From assembly GCF_030817055.1 (NCBI RefSeq), contig NZ_JAUSYV010000001.1:3496001-3560000 (forward strand): a DNA stretch of 64,000 nt. Reading direction: 5' to 3'. A program made the translations under genes and the position numbers. Origin of the DNA: Bacillus sp. V2I10 (GTDB lineage Bacteria; Bacillota; Bacilli; Bacillales; Bacillaceae). The notes below the pieces were generated by a model, which was not told where the DNA came from, ran no database searches, and was given only the letters and a program-made list of their open reading frames with translations. Within the stretch, counting starts at the first letter, position 1; each line of letters starts with the position of its first letter. This document shows, piece by piece, positions 54,072 through 62,887 of the stretch.

Positions 54072-54953
54072 TTATTTTTTGACTTGGTTCATAACTTCTT
54101 CAGCGAAATTATCCTGGCGTTTTTCAATGCCTTCGCCAACTTCGTAGCGAGTAAAGCTCTTCACTGAAGCGCCTTTAGATTCCACGAATTGTTTTACTTT
54201 TAAATCAGGGTTTTTAACGAAGCTTTGTTCAAGAAGGCAAATATCTTCGAAGAATTTGCCAAGACGGCCTTCAACCATTTTCTCTACGATGTTAGCAGGC
54301 TTGCCTTCATTTAGAGCTTGCTGTGATAATACTTCGCGCTCGCGAGTAACTTCTTCTTCACTTACAGCGTCGCGTCCGATGTATTTAGGGTTAACTGCAG
54401 CAACATGCATTGCAACATCTTTCGCAATTTCTTCTTCAGTTGTACCTTCAAGAACAGTTAATACAGCAATGCGTCCGCCCATGTGCAGGTAAGCACCAAA
54501 TGCGTCACTGTCTGTTTTTGTAACAATTTCAAAGCGGCGAAGCGTGATTTTTTCACCAATTTTAGCGATTGCAGAATTAATGAAATCAGCAACTGTTGAT
54601 CCGTTGTCCATTGTTTGAGTCATAGCTTCGTCAAGGTTTGCAGGTTTTTTAGCAAGCAAGTGTGAAGCAAGTGCATCAAGAAGTTCTTTGAAGCCTTCGT
54701 TTTTAGCTACGAAGTCAGTTTCTGAGTTTACTTCAAGGATAACAGCTTCATTGCCTTCAGACTTAACAAGTGCTAAGCCTTCTGCAGCAACGCGGTCTGC
54801 TTTCTTAGATGCAGAAGCGATTCCTTTTTCACGAAGGAAGTCAATTGCTTTTTCCATGTCACCATTTGTTTCTGTTAATGCTTTTTTGCAGTCCATCATG
54901 CCTGCACCTGTTTTTTCGCGTAGTTCTTTTACCATTTGAGCAGTAATTGCCAT
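54072..54953 (-). CDS. tsf: Elongation factor Ts
   Basis: 293-aa nucleotide-exchange factor for EF-Tu. Begins MAITAQMVKELREKTGAGMMDC, with the TDFVAKNEGF motif in the core domain. ATG at 54953 has AAGGAGGAAAAC; the open frame further upstream has no support. Second gene after rpsB, separated by a leaky terminator and a hairpin. Confidence 0.97.
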   Translation of the reverse strand: MAITAQMVKELREKTGAGMMDCKKALTETNGDMEKAIDFLREKGIASASKKADRVAAEGLALVKSEGNEAVILEVNSETDFVAKNEGFKELLDALASHLLAKKPANLDEAMTQTMDNGSTVADFINSAIAKIGEKITLRRFEIVTKTDSDAFGAYLHMGGRIAVLTVLEGTTEEEIAKDVAMHVAAVNPKYIGRDAVSEEEVTREREVLSQQALNEGKPANIVEKMVEGRLGKFFEDICLLEQSFVKNPDLKVKQFVESKGASVKSFTRYEVGEGIEKRQDNFAEEVMNQVKK

Positions 54954-55002
54954 GAGAGTTTTCCTCCTTATTATGTGGCCGTCTTCGGCGATATGTATTA
55001 TT

Positions 55003-55018
55003 TTCATTCATGAATGAA
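55003..55018. other. 16-bp perfect palindrome in the tsf leader
   Basis: TTCATTCA-TGAATGAA, 50 nt upstream of the tsf start. May simply be a hairpin in the leader; no function known. Another imperfect hairpin (55048-55056 with 55062-55071) lies just upstream. Confidence 0.4.
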
Positions 55019-55076
55019 TGCAGTTTACTTTAGCATATTTAAAGGGCGGCTTTTCCCGTTTGGAAAAAGCCTCTTT

Positions 55077-55114
55077 AAAAAAGGTGATAAAAGGCATTCC
55101 CCTCTTATCACCTT
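55077..55114 (-). terminator. Terminator between rpsB and tsf
   Basis: AAGGTGATAA/TTATCACCTT (55081-55090 with 55105-55114) plus TTTT on the minus strand. Likely partial, giving more S2 than EF-Ts per transcript. Confidence 0.7.
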
Positions 55115-55126
55115 TGCTTTACCTAA

Positions 55127-55825
55127 TTAAGCAGTTGTTTCTTCACCTTGTTTTGTTTCAAGAATTGCATCAGCAATTTTAGAAGTTAAAAGCTTAACTG
55201 CACGGATTGCATCATCATTTGCAGGGATAACGTAATCAATTTCATCAGGATCACAGTTTGTATCAACGATACCAACGATCGGGATGTTTAATTTACGTGC
55301 TTCAGCAACTGCAATACGCTCTTTGCGAGGGTCAATGATGAACAATGCATCAGGAAGACCTTTCATGTCTTTGATTCCGCCTAAGAATTTTTCAAGACGC
55401 TCAAGCTCTTTGTTAAGCTGAACAACTTCTTTCTTAGGAAGTACTTCGAAAGTGCCGTCTTCTTGCATTCTTTCAATGTCTTTCAGACGTTTGATGCGCT
55501 TTTGAATTGTTTCAAAGTTTGTTAACGTTCCGCCTAACCAGCGTTGGTTAACAAAGTACATGCCTGAACGCTCAGCTTCTTCTTTAACAGAATCTTGAGC
55601 TTGTTTTTTTGTACCAACGAAAAGAATTGTACCGCCGTTTGCAGCAAGTTCTTTCGTGAATTGGTAAGCTTCTTCAACCTTTTTAACTGTTTTTTGAAGG
55701 TCGATGATGTAAATGCCGTTACGCTCTGTGAAGATGTAACGTTTCATTTTAGGGTTCCAGCGGCGTGTTTGATGACCGAAGTGAACACCTGCTTCAAGTA
55801 ATTGCTTCATTGAAATGACTGACAT
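55127..55825 (-). CDS. rpsB: Ribosomal protein uS2
   Basis: 232-aa small-subunit protein. MSVISMKQLLEAGVHFGHQTRRWNPKMKRYI start, LGGTLTNFETIQKR and FIIDPRKERIAVAEARKL are hallmarks. ATG at 55825 behind AGGAGGAAATATC. Behind a strong promoter and a leader of about 110 nt. Confidence 0.98.
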   Translation of the reverse strand: MSVISMKQLLEAGVHFGHQTRRWNPKMKRYIFTERNGIYIIDLQKTVKKVEEAYQFTKELAANGGTILFVGTKKQAQDSVKEEAERSGMYFVNQRWLGGTLTNFETIQKRIKRLKDIERMQEDGTFEVLPKKEVVQLNKELERLEKFLGGIKDMKGLPDALFIIDPRKERIAVAEARKLNIPIVGIVDTNCDPDEIDYVIPANDDAIRAVKLLTSKIADAILETKQGEETTA

Positions 55826-55942
55826 GATATTTCCTCCTAAATGGTTTTTGCTCCTCCGCACATATCATCTTTAGGCAAAACTGTTTAAAACAGCACCAAT
55901 GCCCAAATCTATGGCGTGTGTATTAACACCAAAAATTAATAT

Positions 55943-55970
55943 ATCATAAGGACTGATCATAAGCAAGCAA
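55943..55970 (-). promoter_or_regulatory. Sigma-A promoter of rpsB
   Basis: TTGCTT (55965-55970), 16 nt, TATGAT (55943-55948) on the minus strand. Leader runs 55826-55935. Confidence 0.6.
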
Positions 55971-55977
55971 AAATCGA

Positions 55978-56451
55978 CTAGTTATGACGGAATTTAAGCA
56001 AAAGCTCAATTTCTGTTATTCCTTTTTTTAATTCTTTCGCTATTTCCTCAGAAGAATACCCTTTTTGATAAAGGGAAATAACCTTTTCCTCATCAGATTG
56101 AGGATGAACCGTTTCCTTGCTGCTCGAAAGCTCCAGGTGATCCTCATAATCTATCGCATGAACAGGAAAATCAGAATCTTCCGGTTCAGTCTCTGCTTTT
56201 TTAGAATGAGAGGTGTTTCTACCTATATTAATATCTTTCAGTCTTGACATCTTTATTTCGTTTATCAGTTTTTCGTTCTCATCTTTTAAGTCAATTAAAT
56301 AAGCTGCAAGCGACTGCTCTGCTTCTTCAAGCATAGCCGCTTGTTTTTCCTCTGACTTTTTAACTGATTGATATCTTATATATAAAAGGGCAATTAAATA
56401 AAAACCTGCTGCATGAAGAATCATGCTGAAAACCAGTAAAACGGCTGTCAT
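55978..56451 (-). CDS. swrB: SwrB (YlxL), swarming motility protein
   Basis: 157-aa single-pass membrane protein: N-terminal helix (about 4-25), coiled-coil region (about 30-70), acidic linker, and a C-terminal helix-turn-helix-like segment (VISLYQKGYSSEEIAKELKKG). In B. subtilis SwrB promotes flagellar type III export switching and high sigma-D activity. Last gene of the fla/che operon, as there. Confidence 0.88.
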   Translation of the reverse strand: MTAVLLVFSMILHAAGFYLIALLYIRYQSVKKSEEKQAAMLEEAEQSLAAYLIDLKDENEKLINEIKMSRLKDINIGRNTSHSKKAETEPEDSDFPVHAIDYEDHLELSSSKETVHPQSDEEKVISLYQKGYSSEEIAKELKKGITEIELLLKFRHN

Positions 56452-56496
56452 AAAATTTGTTCACTCACTTTTTTCAAGACGTATGGTGCGTTTTCA

Positions 56497-57267
56497 TTAA
56501 TGAATGATTTTTTCCAGTAAATTTCTTAATTTAAATAAAGCTTTAGAATGAATTTGAGAAATACGCGAGGTCGAAAGCCCCATCACCTGTCCGATTTCTG
56601 TAAGGGTCAGTTCTTCTTTATAAAATAAACTGACCACAAGCTGTTCTTTTTCAGAGAGGCCGACGATGACTTCACTTAATTGCTGAATCAGCTCATCTTT
56701 TACCATTTTTTCCACGGGTGATATAGATTTCTCATCTTTCAGGACCATTTTCGAATGGTGATCCTGTTCATCGTGATCGTGGTTTTGGTCGTCTATAGAA
56801 AGAACATTTGCAAAGAATCCTTCTTTCATAATGTGCGTCACTTCATCCTCAGACATTTCCAGGTCCTTTGCAACTTCGCCGGGCAGCACGTTCCGCAAAT
56901 ATTTTTGCTCAAGACGCTCTATACTTGCATCAACTTTTTTAGCTTTTTCTCTTGAGCTTCGCGGCAGCCAATCCTCTTTTCTGAGTCCGTCCAAAATGGC
57001 GCCTCTTATCCGAAATGACGCATATGTTTCAAATTTCAAATCCCTTTTGTAATCAAATTTTTCAAGGGCGTCATATAACCCGATCATTCCGATGCTTTTT
57101 AAATCATCTTTATTCACTGATTTTGGCAGACTCACTGAGATGCGCTGCACATGATAGCTTACAAGCGGTATGTATCTTTTGATCAGTGCATCGCACGCAT
57201 CATTGTCACGGCAATGAATCCATTTGTCCCAATACTCTTGTTCTTCGATTTTTGCTGCTTGTATCAT
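56497..57267 (-). CDS. sigD: Sigma-D, flagellar/motility sigma factor
   Basis: 256-aa FliA-type sigma-28 factor. Region 2 (CDALIKRYIPLVSYHVQRI ... GMIGLYDALEKFDYKRDLKFETYASFRIRGAILD), region 3 and region 4 (LSEKEQLVVSLFYKEELTLTEIGQVMGLSTSRISQIHSKAL) are intact. Controls flagellin, chemoreceptors, autolysins. GGGGAG before ATG at 57267. Confidence 0.96.
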   Translation of the reverse strand: MIQAAKIEEQEYWDKWIHCRDNDACDALIKRYIPLVSYHVQRISVSLPKSVNKDDLKSIGMIGLYDALEKFDYKRDLKFETYASFRIRGAILDGLRKEDWLPRSSREKAKKVDASIERLEQKYLRNVLPGEVAKDLEMSEDEVTHIMKEGFFANVLSIDDQNHDHDEQDHHSKMVLKDEKSISPVEKMVKDELIQQLSEVIVGLSEKEQLVVSLFYKEELTLTEIGQVMGLSTSRISQIHSKALFKLRNLLEKIIH

Positions 57268-57311
57268 TTTTCTCCCCTTCTGATTTGTGATTTTAACTTC
57301 TGATGTGTTTT

Positions 57312-57809
57312 TTATATCGTTTTCGATCCTTGATTGACAGTTCTTATATGCATCATGCAGGTGAAGGGATCGAATTCAATTGTTCTCCCGCTGCTTCCCC
57401 CCACATCCATGCTGACAACGGGAATACGCATTTGATGAAGCTGCTCGAGAATTGCTTCTACATTTCTTGGACCGATGCGCATCAAGCTGGTTGCTGACTG
57501 GAATTGAAACATTTGCGCGCCTCCTGCAAGCTTCGCTTTTAACAATCCGCGGCGTCCTCCGCTGGCAATCATTTGTCTGATAAGTTCTTTGACAGCGGTA
57601 TCCGCATACTTAGAAGGATTTTGTATACCTGACTTGGCGAGGGCTGAATCAGGAAGCATAACATGCACCAACCCTGCTATTTTTCTGAACTCATCATAAA
57701 GTACAAGCCCCACACAAGAACCAAGGCCTGAGGTTCGAATCCATTTTGGCGGCTCTACTACATCTTTTACTGCTATTCCGACTTTTACAATCTCCACTAT
57801 TTGAGTCAT
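57312..57809 (-). CDS. cheD: CheD, receptor glutamine deamidase
   Basis: 165-aa enzyme deamidating glutamines on methyl-accepting chemotaxis proteins; also binds and stimulates CheC. Catalytic Cys32 (GLGSCVGLVLYD) and His49 (AGLVHVMLPDS) have the family spacing. Lies 3 nt after cheC. Confidence 0.95.
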   Translation of the reverse strand: MTQIVEIVKVGIAVKDVVEPPKWIRTSGLGSCVGLVLYDEFRKIAGLVHVMLPDSALAKSGIQNPSKYADTAVKELIRQMIASGGRRGLLKAKLAGGAQMFQFQSATSLMRIGPRNVEAILEQLHQMRIPVVSMDVGGSSGRTIEFDPFTCMMHIRTVNQGSKTI

Positions 57810-57812
57810 GCT

Positions 57813-58442
57813 TTATACCCCTATTGATTTGAAGAGCTTGTCAAAAGAGTCCGGGTCCGGCAAAAGGAAAAAATGACCTTGAATCACTTCTCTGCTCTCA
57901 TTGCCGCTTTCTTCGATTGCTGTATCAATGACAATGGCATAATCACTCACATGGGAGAGCTCGATCAGCCCATGTGTAATGACAGCTGCGAACATATCAA
58001 TTGAAAGGCCTGGAACAGACGGATAAAGACTTAGGCCTGTAAAGTCTGACAATGCAGTCAAATATGATCCTGCCACTATATTTCCAAGCTCCTTGAGGGC
58101 AGATGTCCCTATTTCTTCCTGTTCAATATTTTCTATTTTAAATGCTTGATCCTGCGTCAAATTCCGAATAAATCTTTCTGCCTGTTCAACCGATAAAATA
58201 AAATACATAGAGCCTGGCAAATCGCCTTCAATTCTTAAATAAAGACTTGCCACAACCATTTCCGGCCCGCCTAACCGTTCTGTAAGTTCATTAAATGACA
58301 GCAGGCTGACATCAGGAATCATCATTTCAATTCTTTTGTTTAAAAGAGCGGAAAGGGCTGTAGCCGAATGACCGGCTCCAATATTGCCAGCTTCTTTTAA
58401 AATATCTAAATGCAGAGCAGTAAGCTGATTGAAATCATTCAT
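57813..58442 (-). CDS. cheC: CheC, CheY-P phosphatase
   Basis: 209-aa CheC/FliY-family phosphatase. Two active motifs of the D/S-x3-E-x2-N-x2-G kind: DILKEAGNIGAG (Asp13, Glu17, Asn20) and SALKELGNIVAGS in the second half. Paired with CheD for adaptation. A weak AAGG before ATG suggests coupling to cheW translation. Confidence 0.95.
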   Translation of the reverse strand: MNDFNQLTALHLDILKEAGNIGAGHSATALSALLNKRIEMMIPDVSLLSFNELTERLGGPEMVVASLYLRIEGDLPGSMYFILSVEQAERFIRNLTQDQAFKIENIEQEEIGTSALKELGNIVAGSYLTALSDFTGLSLYPSVPGLSIDMFAAVITHGLIELSHVSDYAIVIDTAIEESGNESREVIQGHFFLLPDPDSFDKLFKSIGV

Positions 58443-58453
58443 ACATAAGAACC

Positions 58454-58916
58454 TTATGATTGAAGGGCATGCGCATTGTCTGCTGCCAATACTTTATTCA
58501 AATCAAGGATGATAATCAGCCGTCTGTCAATTTTAGCAACACCTTCTACATAATCGGCCTTTACTGCACCGACAACCTCAGGAGCAGGTTCAATTTCATC
58601 CATTTCCAAATCGATAACATCATTGGCGGCATCGACAATTAATCCAACTTCATATTGATCTAAAACAGCAACAATGATCCTGGAACTATCTGAAAATGGC
58701 TCCTGCTGCATATCAAATCTCGTGCGCAAATCAATGATTGGCGTGACAATGCCTCTTAAATTGATCACACCTTTAACAAAAGGCTCTGTTCCGGGAACAC
58801 GTGTAATGGGCCAGTATTTTTTCAATAGAGCGCACTTTATCGACTGAAATTCCGTATTCTTCGTGATTTAATTGAAAAACAATCATTTTCATCTGTTTTT
58901 TGATCGCATCTGTCAT
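58454..58916 (-). pseudogene. cheW: cheW, chemotaxis coupling protein interrupted by a +1 frameshift
   Basis: CheW links receptors to CheA. The frame starts at ATG 58916 (AGGAGATATAG upstream) as MTDAIKKQMKMIVFQLNHEE ... VRSIEK, then runs into TAA at 58773-58775 after 47 codons. Continuation (PITRVPGTEPFVKGVINLRG to 58454) is in another frame. One surplus base falls within 58808-58825, around an A6 tract at 58817-58822. Removing it gives 153 codons and an intact CheW. Either a real mutation or an assembly/sequencing error; the rest of the gene shows no decay. Confidence 0.85.
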
Positions 58917-58943
58917 TTCTATATCTCCTATTCCTTGAATAAA

Positions 58944-60944
58944 CTATTTGATAAGAGCATTACAATCAATGATTAAAGCTACTTGACCATCGCCCAGAAT
59001 CGTTGCACCTGATACTGCAAAAACAGAGTTCAGGTAATGACCGAGTGACTTTAAGACAATTTCCTGCTGGCCAATAAATGAGTTCACCACAAGCGCAGCC
59101 GTTTTATCCCCTTTTTTTACAATGACAATCGCAAGATGTGAGTCTTCTTCATTTTCATCCGGCACTTCAAAAACTTCTGCTAGGGAAATCAGCGGAACAA
59201 TTCTGCCTCTGAAATCGATGACTTTCTGATTATGTGCACTCATGACTTCATCTTTGCTGATCACTGCCGTTTCAATAATAGAGGAAATCGGAATAGCAAA
59301 TGTTTCATTCGCAAGCTTGACAAGCATGACAGATATGATTGAAAGCGTAAGCGGAAGCTGAATAGAAAATAACGAACCTGCTCCTCCAGCTGAATCAATT
59401 GAAATCGAACCTCCAAGAGCTTCAATTGTATTTTTGACCACATCCAGTCCTACACCTCTCCCGGATATATCTGATATTGTTTCAGCTGTAGAAAACCCAG
59501 ATGAGAAAATCAATTCATATACCTGCTTATCAGAAAGTGTACCTGCCATTTTTTCCGATACAATTCCCCTGTCAATTGCTTTCTTTAAAACTCTTTCTCT
59601 GCTAATGCCGTTTCCGTCATCTTCGATCTCGATGAAGACATAATTCCCGCTGTGATATGCTCTAAGGACAACATTGCCCTCTTCTCGCTTTCCATGCTTA
59701 AGGCGTGTTTCAGGTGATTCAATCCCATGATCAATGGCATTTCTTAAAAGGTGAACGAGCGGATCTCCGATTTCGTCAATGACTGTCCGGTCAAGCTCAG
59801 TTTCAGCCCCAATAATCTCAAGATTAATTTTTTTATTTAAGTCTTTGGCGAGCTGCCTGATCATACGGGGGAACCGGTTGAAAACTGTCTCAACAGGGAC
59901 CATTCTCATGTTCAGAATAATCGTTTGAAGATCACCTGATATACGTGTCATATGTTCAACTGTTTCATTTAGCTCGCTATTTTTCAGCTGCTTGGAGATT
60001 TGCTCCAGTCTCCCTCTGTCAATCACAAGCTCTTCAAAAAGGTTCATGAGGCTGTCAAGTCTATCTATATTTACGCGGATTGTTTTTGAGCTTGCCTGCA
60101 CGGCTACTTTAGAAACAGCTGCTTCATCCTTTGCAGCAATAAGTCCGGTATCAGCTGCACTTTCATTATGTAGAACAGTTTCTTTTTCTATCAATCTCTC
60201 AACAATCGAAAGATGCGAGACTTCAACAGATAGTATTTCAGAAACCTTCATGATTTGTCTTTCTATTTCATTTGCTGACTCCTTAGTTACAAGAGCGAGA
60301 TGAAATTGGTGATCAAATTTTTCTTCTTCCAGCAAATCGACTGAAGGAACGGATTTTATGACTTCACCAAGCTTTTCAGCTATTTCAAAAACCATAAAAA
60401 CACGCGCTGCCTTCAAGAGGCAATCTTCTCTTAATCGAATTGTCAGTTCGTATGTATGAAAACCCTGCTCTCTTGACTGCTGCAGCACAGTTCGTTCAAA
60501 ATCATCAAATTCTTTTATAGCAGTGCGGGATGATTCTTCGCTTTTATGTTCAATTCCTGCGGGTTCGCCCACTTCCATCTTTTTCAGCTGCCGAATAACA
60601 TTGTCAACATCTTTTTTCCCGCTACCTCCTTCAGCAATGGATAAAACCATTACTTCAAGGTCGTCAACAGCCTGAAATACGACATCAAGCAAGGCATCGG
60701 TTACAGTCAGTTTTTCTTGACGGATGGCATCAAGCACATTTTCCATTTGGTGGGTCAGATTGGCTAAATCAGCATAACCCATCGTTGCACTCATGCCTTT
60801 TAATGTGTGAGCTGAACGGAAAATTTCATTTACGATGAATAAATCACCAGGATTTTTCTCCAGTTCGAGCAGCTTATCATTACAAGACTGCAAGTGTTCT
60901 TTACTTTCTTCAATGAAGACCTCTAAGTATTGATTCATATCCAT
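58944..60944 (-). CDS. cheA: CheA, chemotaxis histidine kinase
   Basis: 666-aa kinase. P1 Hpt domain with phospho-acceptor His46 (FRSAHTLKGMSATMGY), P2 (about 165-260), dimerisation P3 (about 300-360), HATPase P4 with N (LLRNAIDHGIESPE), G1 (IEDDGNGI) and G2 (GRGVGLDVVKN) boxes, and a CheW-like P5 at the C-terminus. Phosphorylates CheY and CheB. In B. subtilis attractant activates it. Its output depends on cheW, which is frameshifted next door. Confidence 0.97.
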   Translation of the reverse strand: MDMNQYLEVFIEESKEHLQSCNDKLLELEKNPGDLFIVNEIFRSAHTLKGMSATMGYADLANLTHQMENVLDAIRQEKLTVTDALLDVVFQAVDDLEVMVLSIAEGGSGKKDVDNVIRQLKKMEVGEPAGIEHKSEESSRTAIKEFDDFERTVLQQSREQGFHTYELTIRLREDCLLKAARVFMVFEIAEKLGEVIKSVPSVDLLEEEKFDHQFHLALVTKESANEIERQIMKVSEILSVEVSHLSIVERLIEKETVLHNESAADTGLIAAKDEAAVSKVAVQASSKTIRVNIDRLDSLMNLFEELVIDRGRLEQISKQLKNSELNETVEHMTRISGDLQTIILNMRMVPVETVFNRFPRMIRQLAKDLNKKINLEIIGAETELDRTVIDEIGDPLVHLLRNAIDHGIESPETRLKHGKREEGNVVLRAYHSGNYVFIEIEDDGNGISRERVLKKAIDRGIVSEKMAGTLSDKQVYELIFSSGFSTAETISDISGRGVGLDVVKNTIEALGGSISIDSAGGAGSLFSIQLPLTLSIISVMLVKLANETFAIPISSIIETAVISKDEVMSAHNQKVIDFRGRIVPLISLAEVFEVPDENEEDSHLAIVIVKKGDKTAALVVNSFIGQQEIVLKSLGHYLNSVFAVSGATILGDGQVALIIDCNALIK

Positions 60945-60958
60945 GTAGGTTACTCCCC

Positions 60959-62011
60959 TTAGCCTCGAATAAATTTCAAAATAGAAGCTGCAATATCTTG
61001 TACATCTTCAACTGCATCAATTGCTTTTGTCTGATAGGCCATCTTCGGCATTCCAAAAACGATCGACGTTTTTTCAGACTCTGAGATGGCATGCAGATCT
61101 CCTGACTGCTTTAATTTCTTTAACCCTTCCGTTCCATCTGCTCCCATGCCTGTCATAATAACAGCTACTTTATGAATATTTTCAAGCCTGCTTATTGATT
61201 CAAACATCGTGTCAACAGAAGGTCTGTGGCCGTTTCGCGGATACTCTTTATTCAACTTGATAATCAGCCCGTTATTAGCCTTTTCAATTTTCATATGAAA
61301 TCCGCCTGGCGCAATATAGGCTGTTCCATTTAAAGCCAATTCTCCGTCTTCCGCTTCTTTCACATTGACAGCTGAAAGAGAATGAAGTCTTGCAGCCAAA
61401 GAAGTTGTAAATCCTTCCGGCATATGCTGTACGATAAAGACCGGAGCTTCCAGGTCTTCCGGCAGCTTGGGCAAAACCTGCTGCAGAGCTCTTGGACCGC
61501 CTGTTGATGTTCCCATGCAAACGATATGCTGCCGGTATCTTTTCGATTGCGTGATAGGCTTCTTCTTATGTTTAATGGTATCAATATTCGCATTAATTAT
61601 TTTTCTAACACGCGAATGACTTGCCACCTGCACTTTTTGGAGTAATTCCTGTTTCACTTTATGGAGATCAAGAGAGATCGCTCCCGAAGGTTTTGCTATA
61701 AAATCAATTGCGCCAAGCTGCAGGGATTGAATGGTATGATCTGCCCCTTCTTGAGTAGTGCTCGACAACATAATCACAGGTCTTGGAAATTCCTCCATAA
61801 TCCTCTTCAGTGTCTCAAGACCGTTTAACCCCGGCATCTCGATATCCAGCGTAATGATATCAGGATTCAATTGACCGATTTTTAACAGGGCATCTTGACC
61901 ATTGCGCGCTGTGGCCATAACTTCTATAAAGCCGCTTTCTTCAAGAAAATCGGTGATCAGCTTTCTCATAAAGGCAGAGTCGTCTACCACCAGAACGGTA
62001 ATCTTGCTCAT
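60959..62011 (-). CDS. cheB: CheB, receptor methylesterase
   Basis: 350-aa two-domain protein. Receiver domain with phospho-acceptor Asp56 (LDIEMPGLNG) and acidic pair Asp10-Asp11; C-terminal methylesterase with GTSTGGPRAL (Ser), QHMPEGFT (His) and GMGADGTEG (Asp). Removes methyl groups from receptors. AAAGGAGG before ATG lies within what would be the end of a corrected flhG frame. Confidence 0.97.
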   Translation of the reverse strand: MSKITVLVVDDSAFMRKLITDFLEESGFIEVMATARNGQDALLKIGQLNPDIITLDIEMPGLNGLETLKRIMEEFPRPVIMLSSTTQEGADHTIQSLQLGAIDFIAKPSGAISLDLHKVKQELLQKVQVASHSRVRKIINANIDTIKHKKKPITQSKRYRQHIVCMGTSTGGPRALQQVLPKLPEDLEAPVFIVQHMPEGFTTSLAARLHSLSAVNVKEAEDGELALNGTAYIAPGGFHMKIEKANNGLIIKLNKEYPRNGHRPSVDTMFESISRLENIHKVAVIMTGMGADGTEGLKKLKQSGDLHAISESEKTSIVFGMPKMAYQTKAIDAVEDVQDIAASILKFIRG

Positions 62012-62045
62012 TCAACAACCGCCTCCTTTGAACAATTGCGACATT

Positions 62046-62882
62046 TTAGGGTAGAAACCAAACAGGTTTTTTATGGAGAGACAAATCCTTTTTGCCCCGG
62101 TCCAAGTAATTGTCAGCAATCTCATGAAGCGCCCTGCTGGCAGCGCTTTTAGGAAATAATAAAGTAAATGGTATCTGTCTGATTACAGCCTGTGAAACAA
62201 ACCGGTCATCTGGCATCCATCCTGCATATGACGTTTTCATAGCAAGAAACTGTTCAATTGCAGCCTGCATTCTCACTGAGGTCTCACGTGCAGCTTTCGC
62301 ATGATCAGAACGGTTTACAACAATTGAAATGGGGATGCTTTTATCTTGCATACTTATTTGCTTAATGACGGAATAGGCATCCGTAATGGAGGTTGGCTCA
62401 GATGTTGTGACCACCATCAGTTCATCTGCTGACAAAATAAATTTCAGGCTTTCGGCTGTCATACCCGCCCCCATATCAAAAATGATATAATCATATTTGT
62501 TAAACAAAGATTCGAGTTTAGAGAAGAACGAATCAAACTGACATTTCTCTATTTTGAACAAATATGATAATCCGGTACCCCCAGAAATAAAATCAAATCC
62601 GCCGGGGCCTGAATAAATCATTTCATCCAGCTCTTTTTTTTGATTAAAAAAGTCTAAGATAGAAGCATCGCTCGATTGGCCAATAAGGATGTCTATATTT
62701 CCATATCCAATATCTAAATCAAGCACAAGCACGCGTTTTTCATTTTTTACTAACCTGATAGCAAAATTGATTGAAAAGTTCGATTTGCCGACTCCGCCTT
62801 TTCCGCTGATGACAGCAATGGATTTTGCATTAGGTTTATTCATTTGCTGTAAGTGCAGTCTTAACTGCTCCGCCTGATCCAT
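62046..62882 (-). CDS. flhG: FlhG (YlxH), flagellar number/placement ATPase; probable C-terminal frameshift
   Basis: 278-aa MinD-like ParA-family ATPase, activator of FlhF. Deviant Walker A SGKGGVGKSNFSINF near residues 26-40; IIFDMGAGM Walker B. An N-terminal amphipathic QAEQLRLHLQQM segment activates FlhF. The current frame ends at 62046 with KKPVWFLP. A frame one base shorter at an A6 tract (62067-62072) would continue KNLFGFYPKMSQLFKGGGC and stop at 62012, exactly abutting the cheB ATG, for 289 aa. The core domain is intact either way. Confidence 0.93.
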   Translation of the reverse strand: MDQAEQLRLHLQQMNKPNAKSIAVISGKGGVGKSNFSINFAIRLVKNEKRVLVLDLDIGYGNIDILIGQSSDASILDFFNQKKELDEMIYSGPGGFDFISGGTGLSYLFKIEKCQFDSFFSKLESLFNKYDYIIFDMGAGMTAESLKFILSADELMVVTTSEPTSITDAYSVIKQISMQDKSIPISIVVNRSDHAKAARETSVRMQAAIEQFLAMKTSYAGWMPDDRFVSQAVIRQIPFTLLFPKSAASRALHEIADNYLDRGKKDLSLHKKPVWFLP

Positions 62883-62887
62883 CTTTC

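Noticed and set aside
58808..58825. Programmed ribosomal frameshifting in cheW
   Set aside because: An A6 run is present, but there is no heptameric slippery site of the usual type, stimulator stem or internal ribosome binding site evident, and cheW is not known to be frameshifted. Mutation or sequencing error is simpler.
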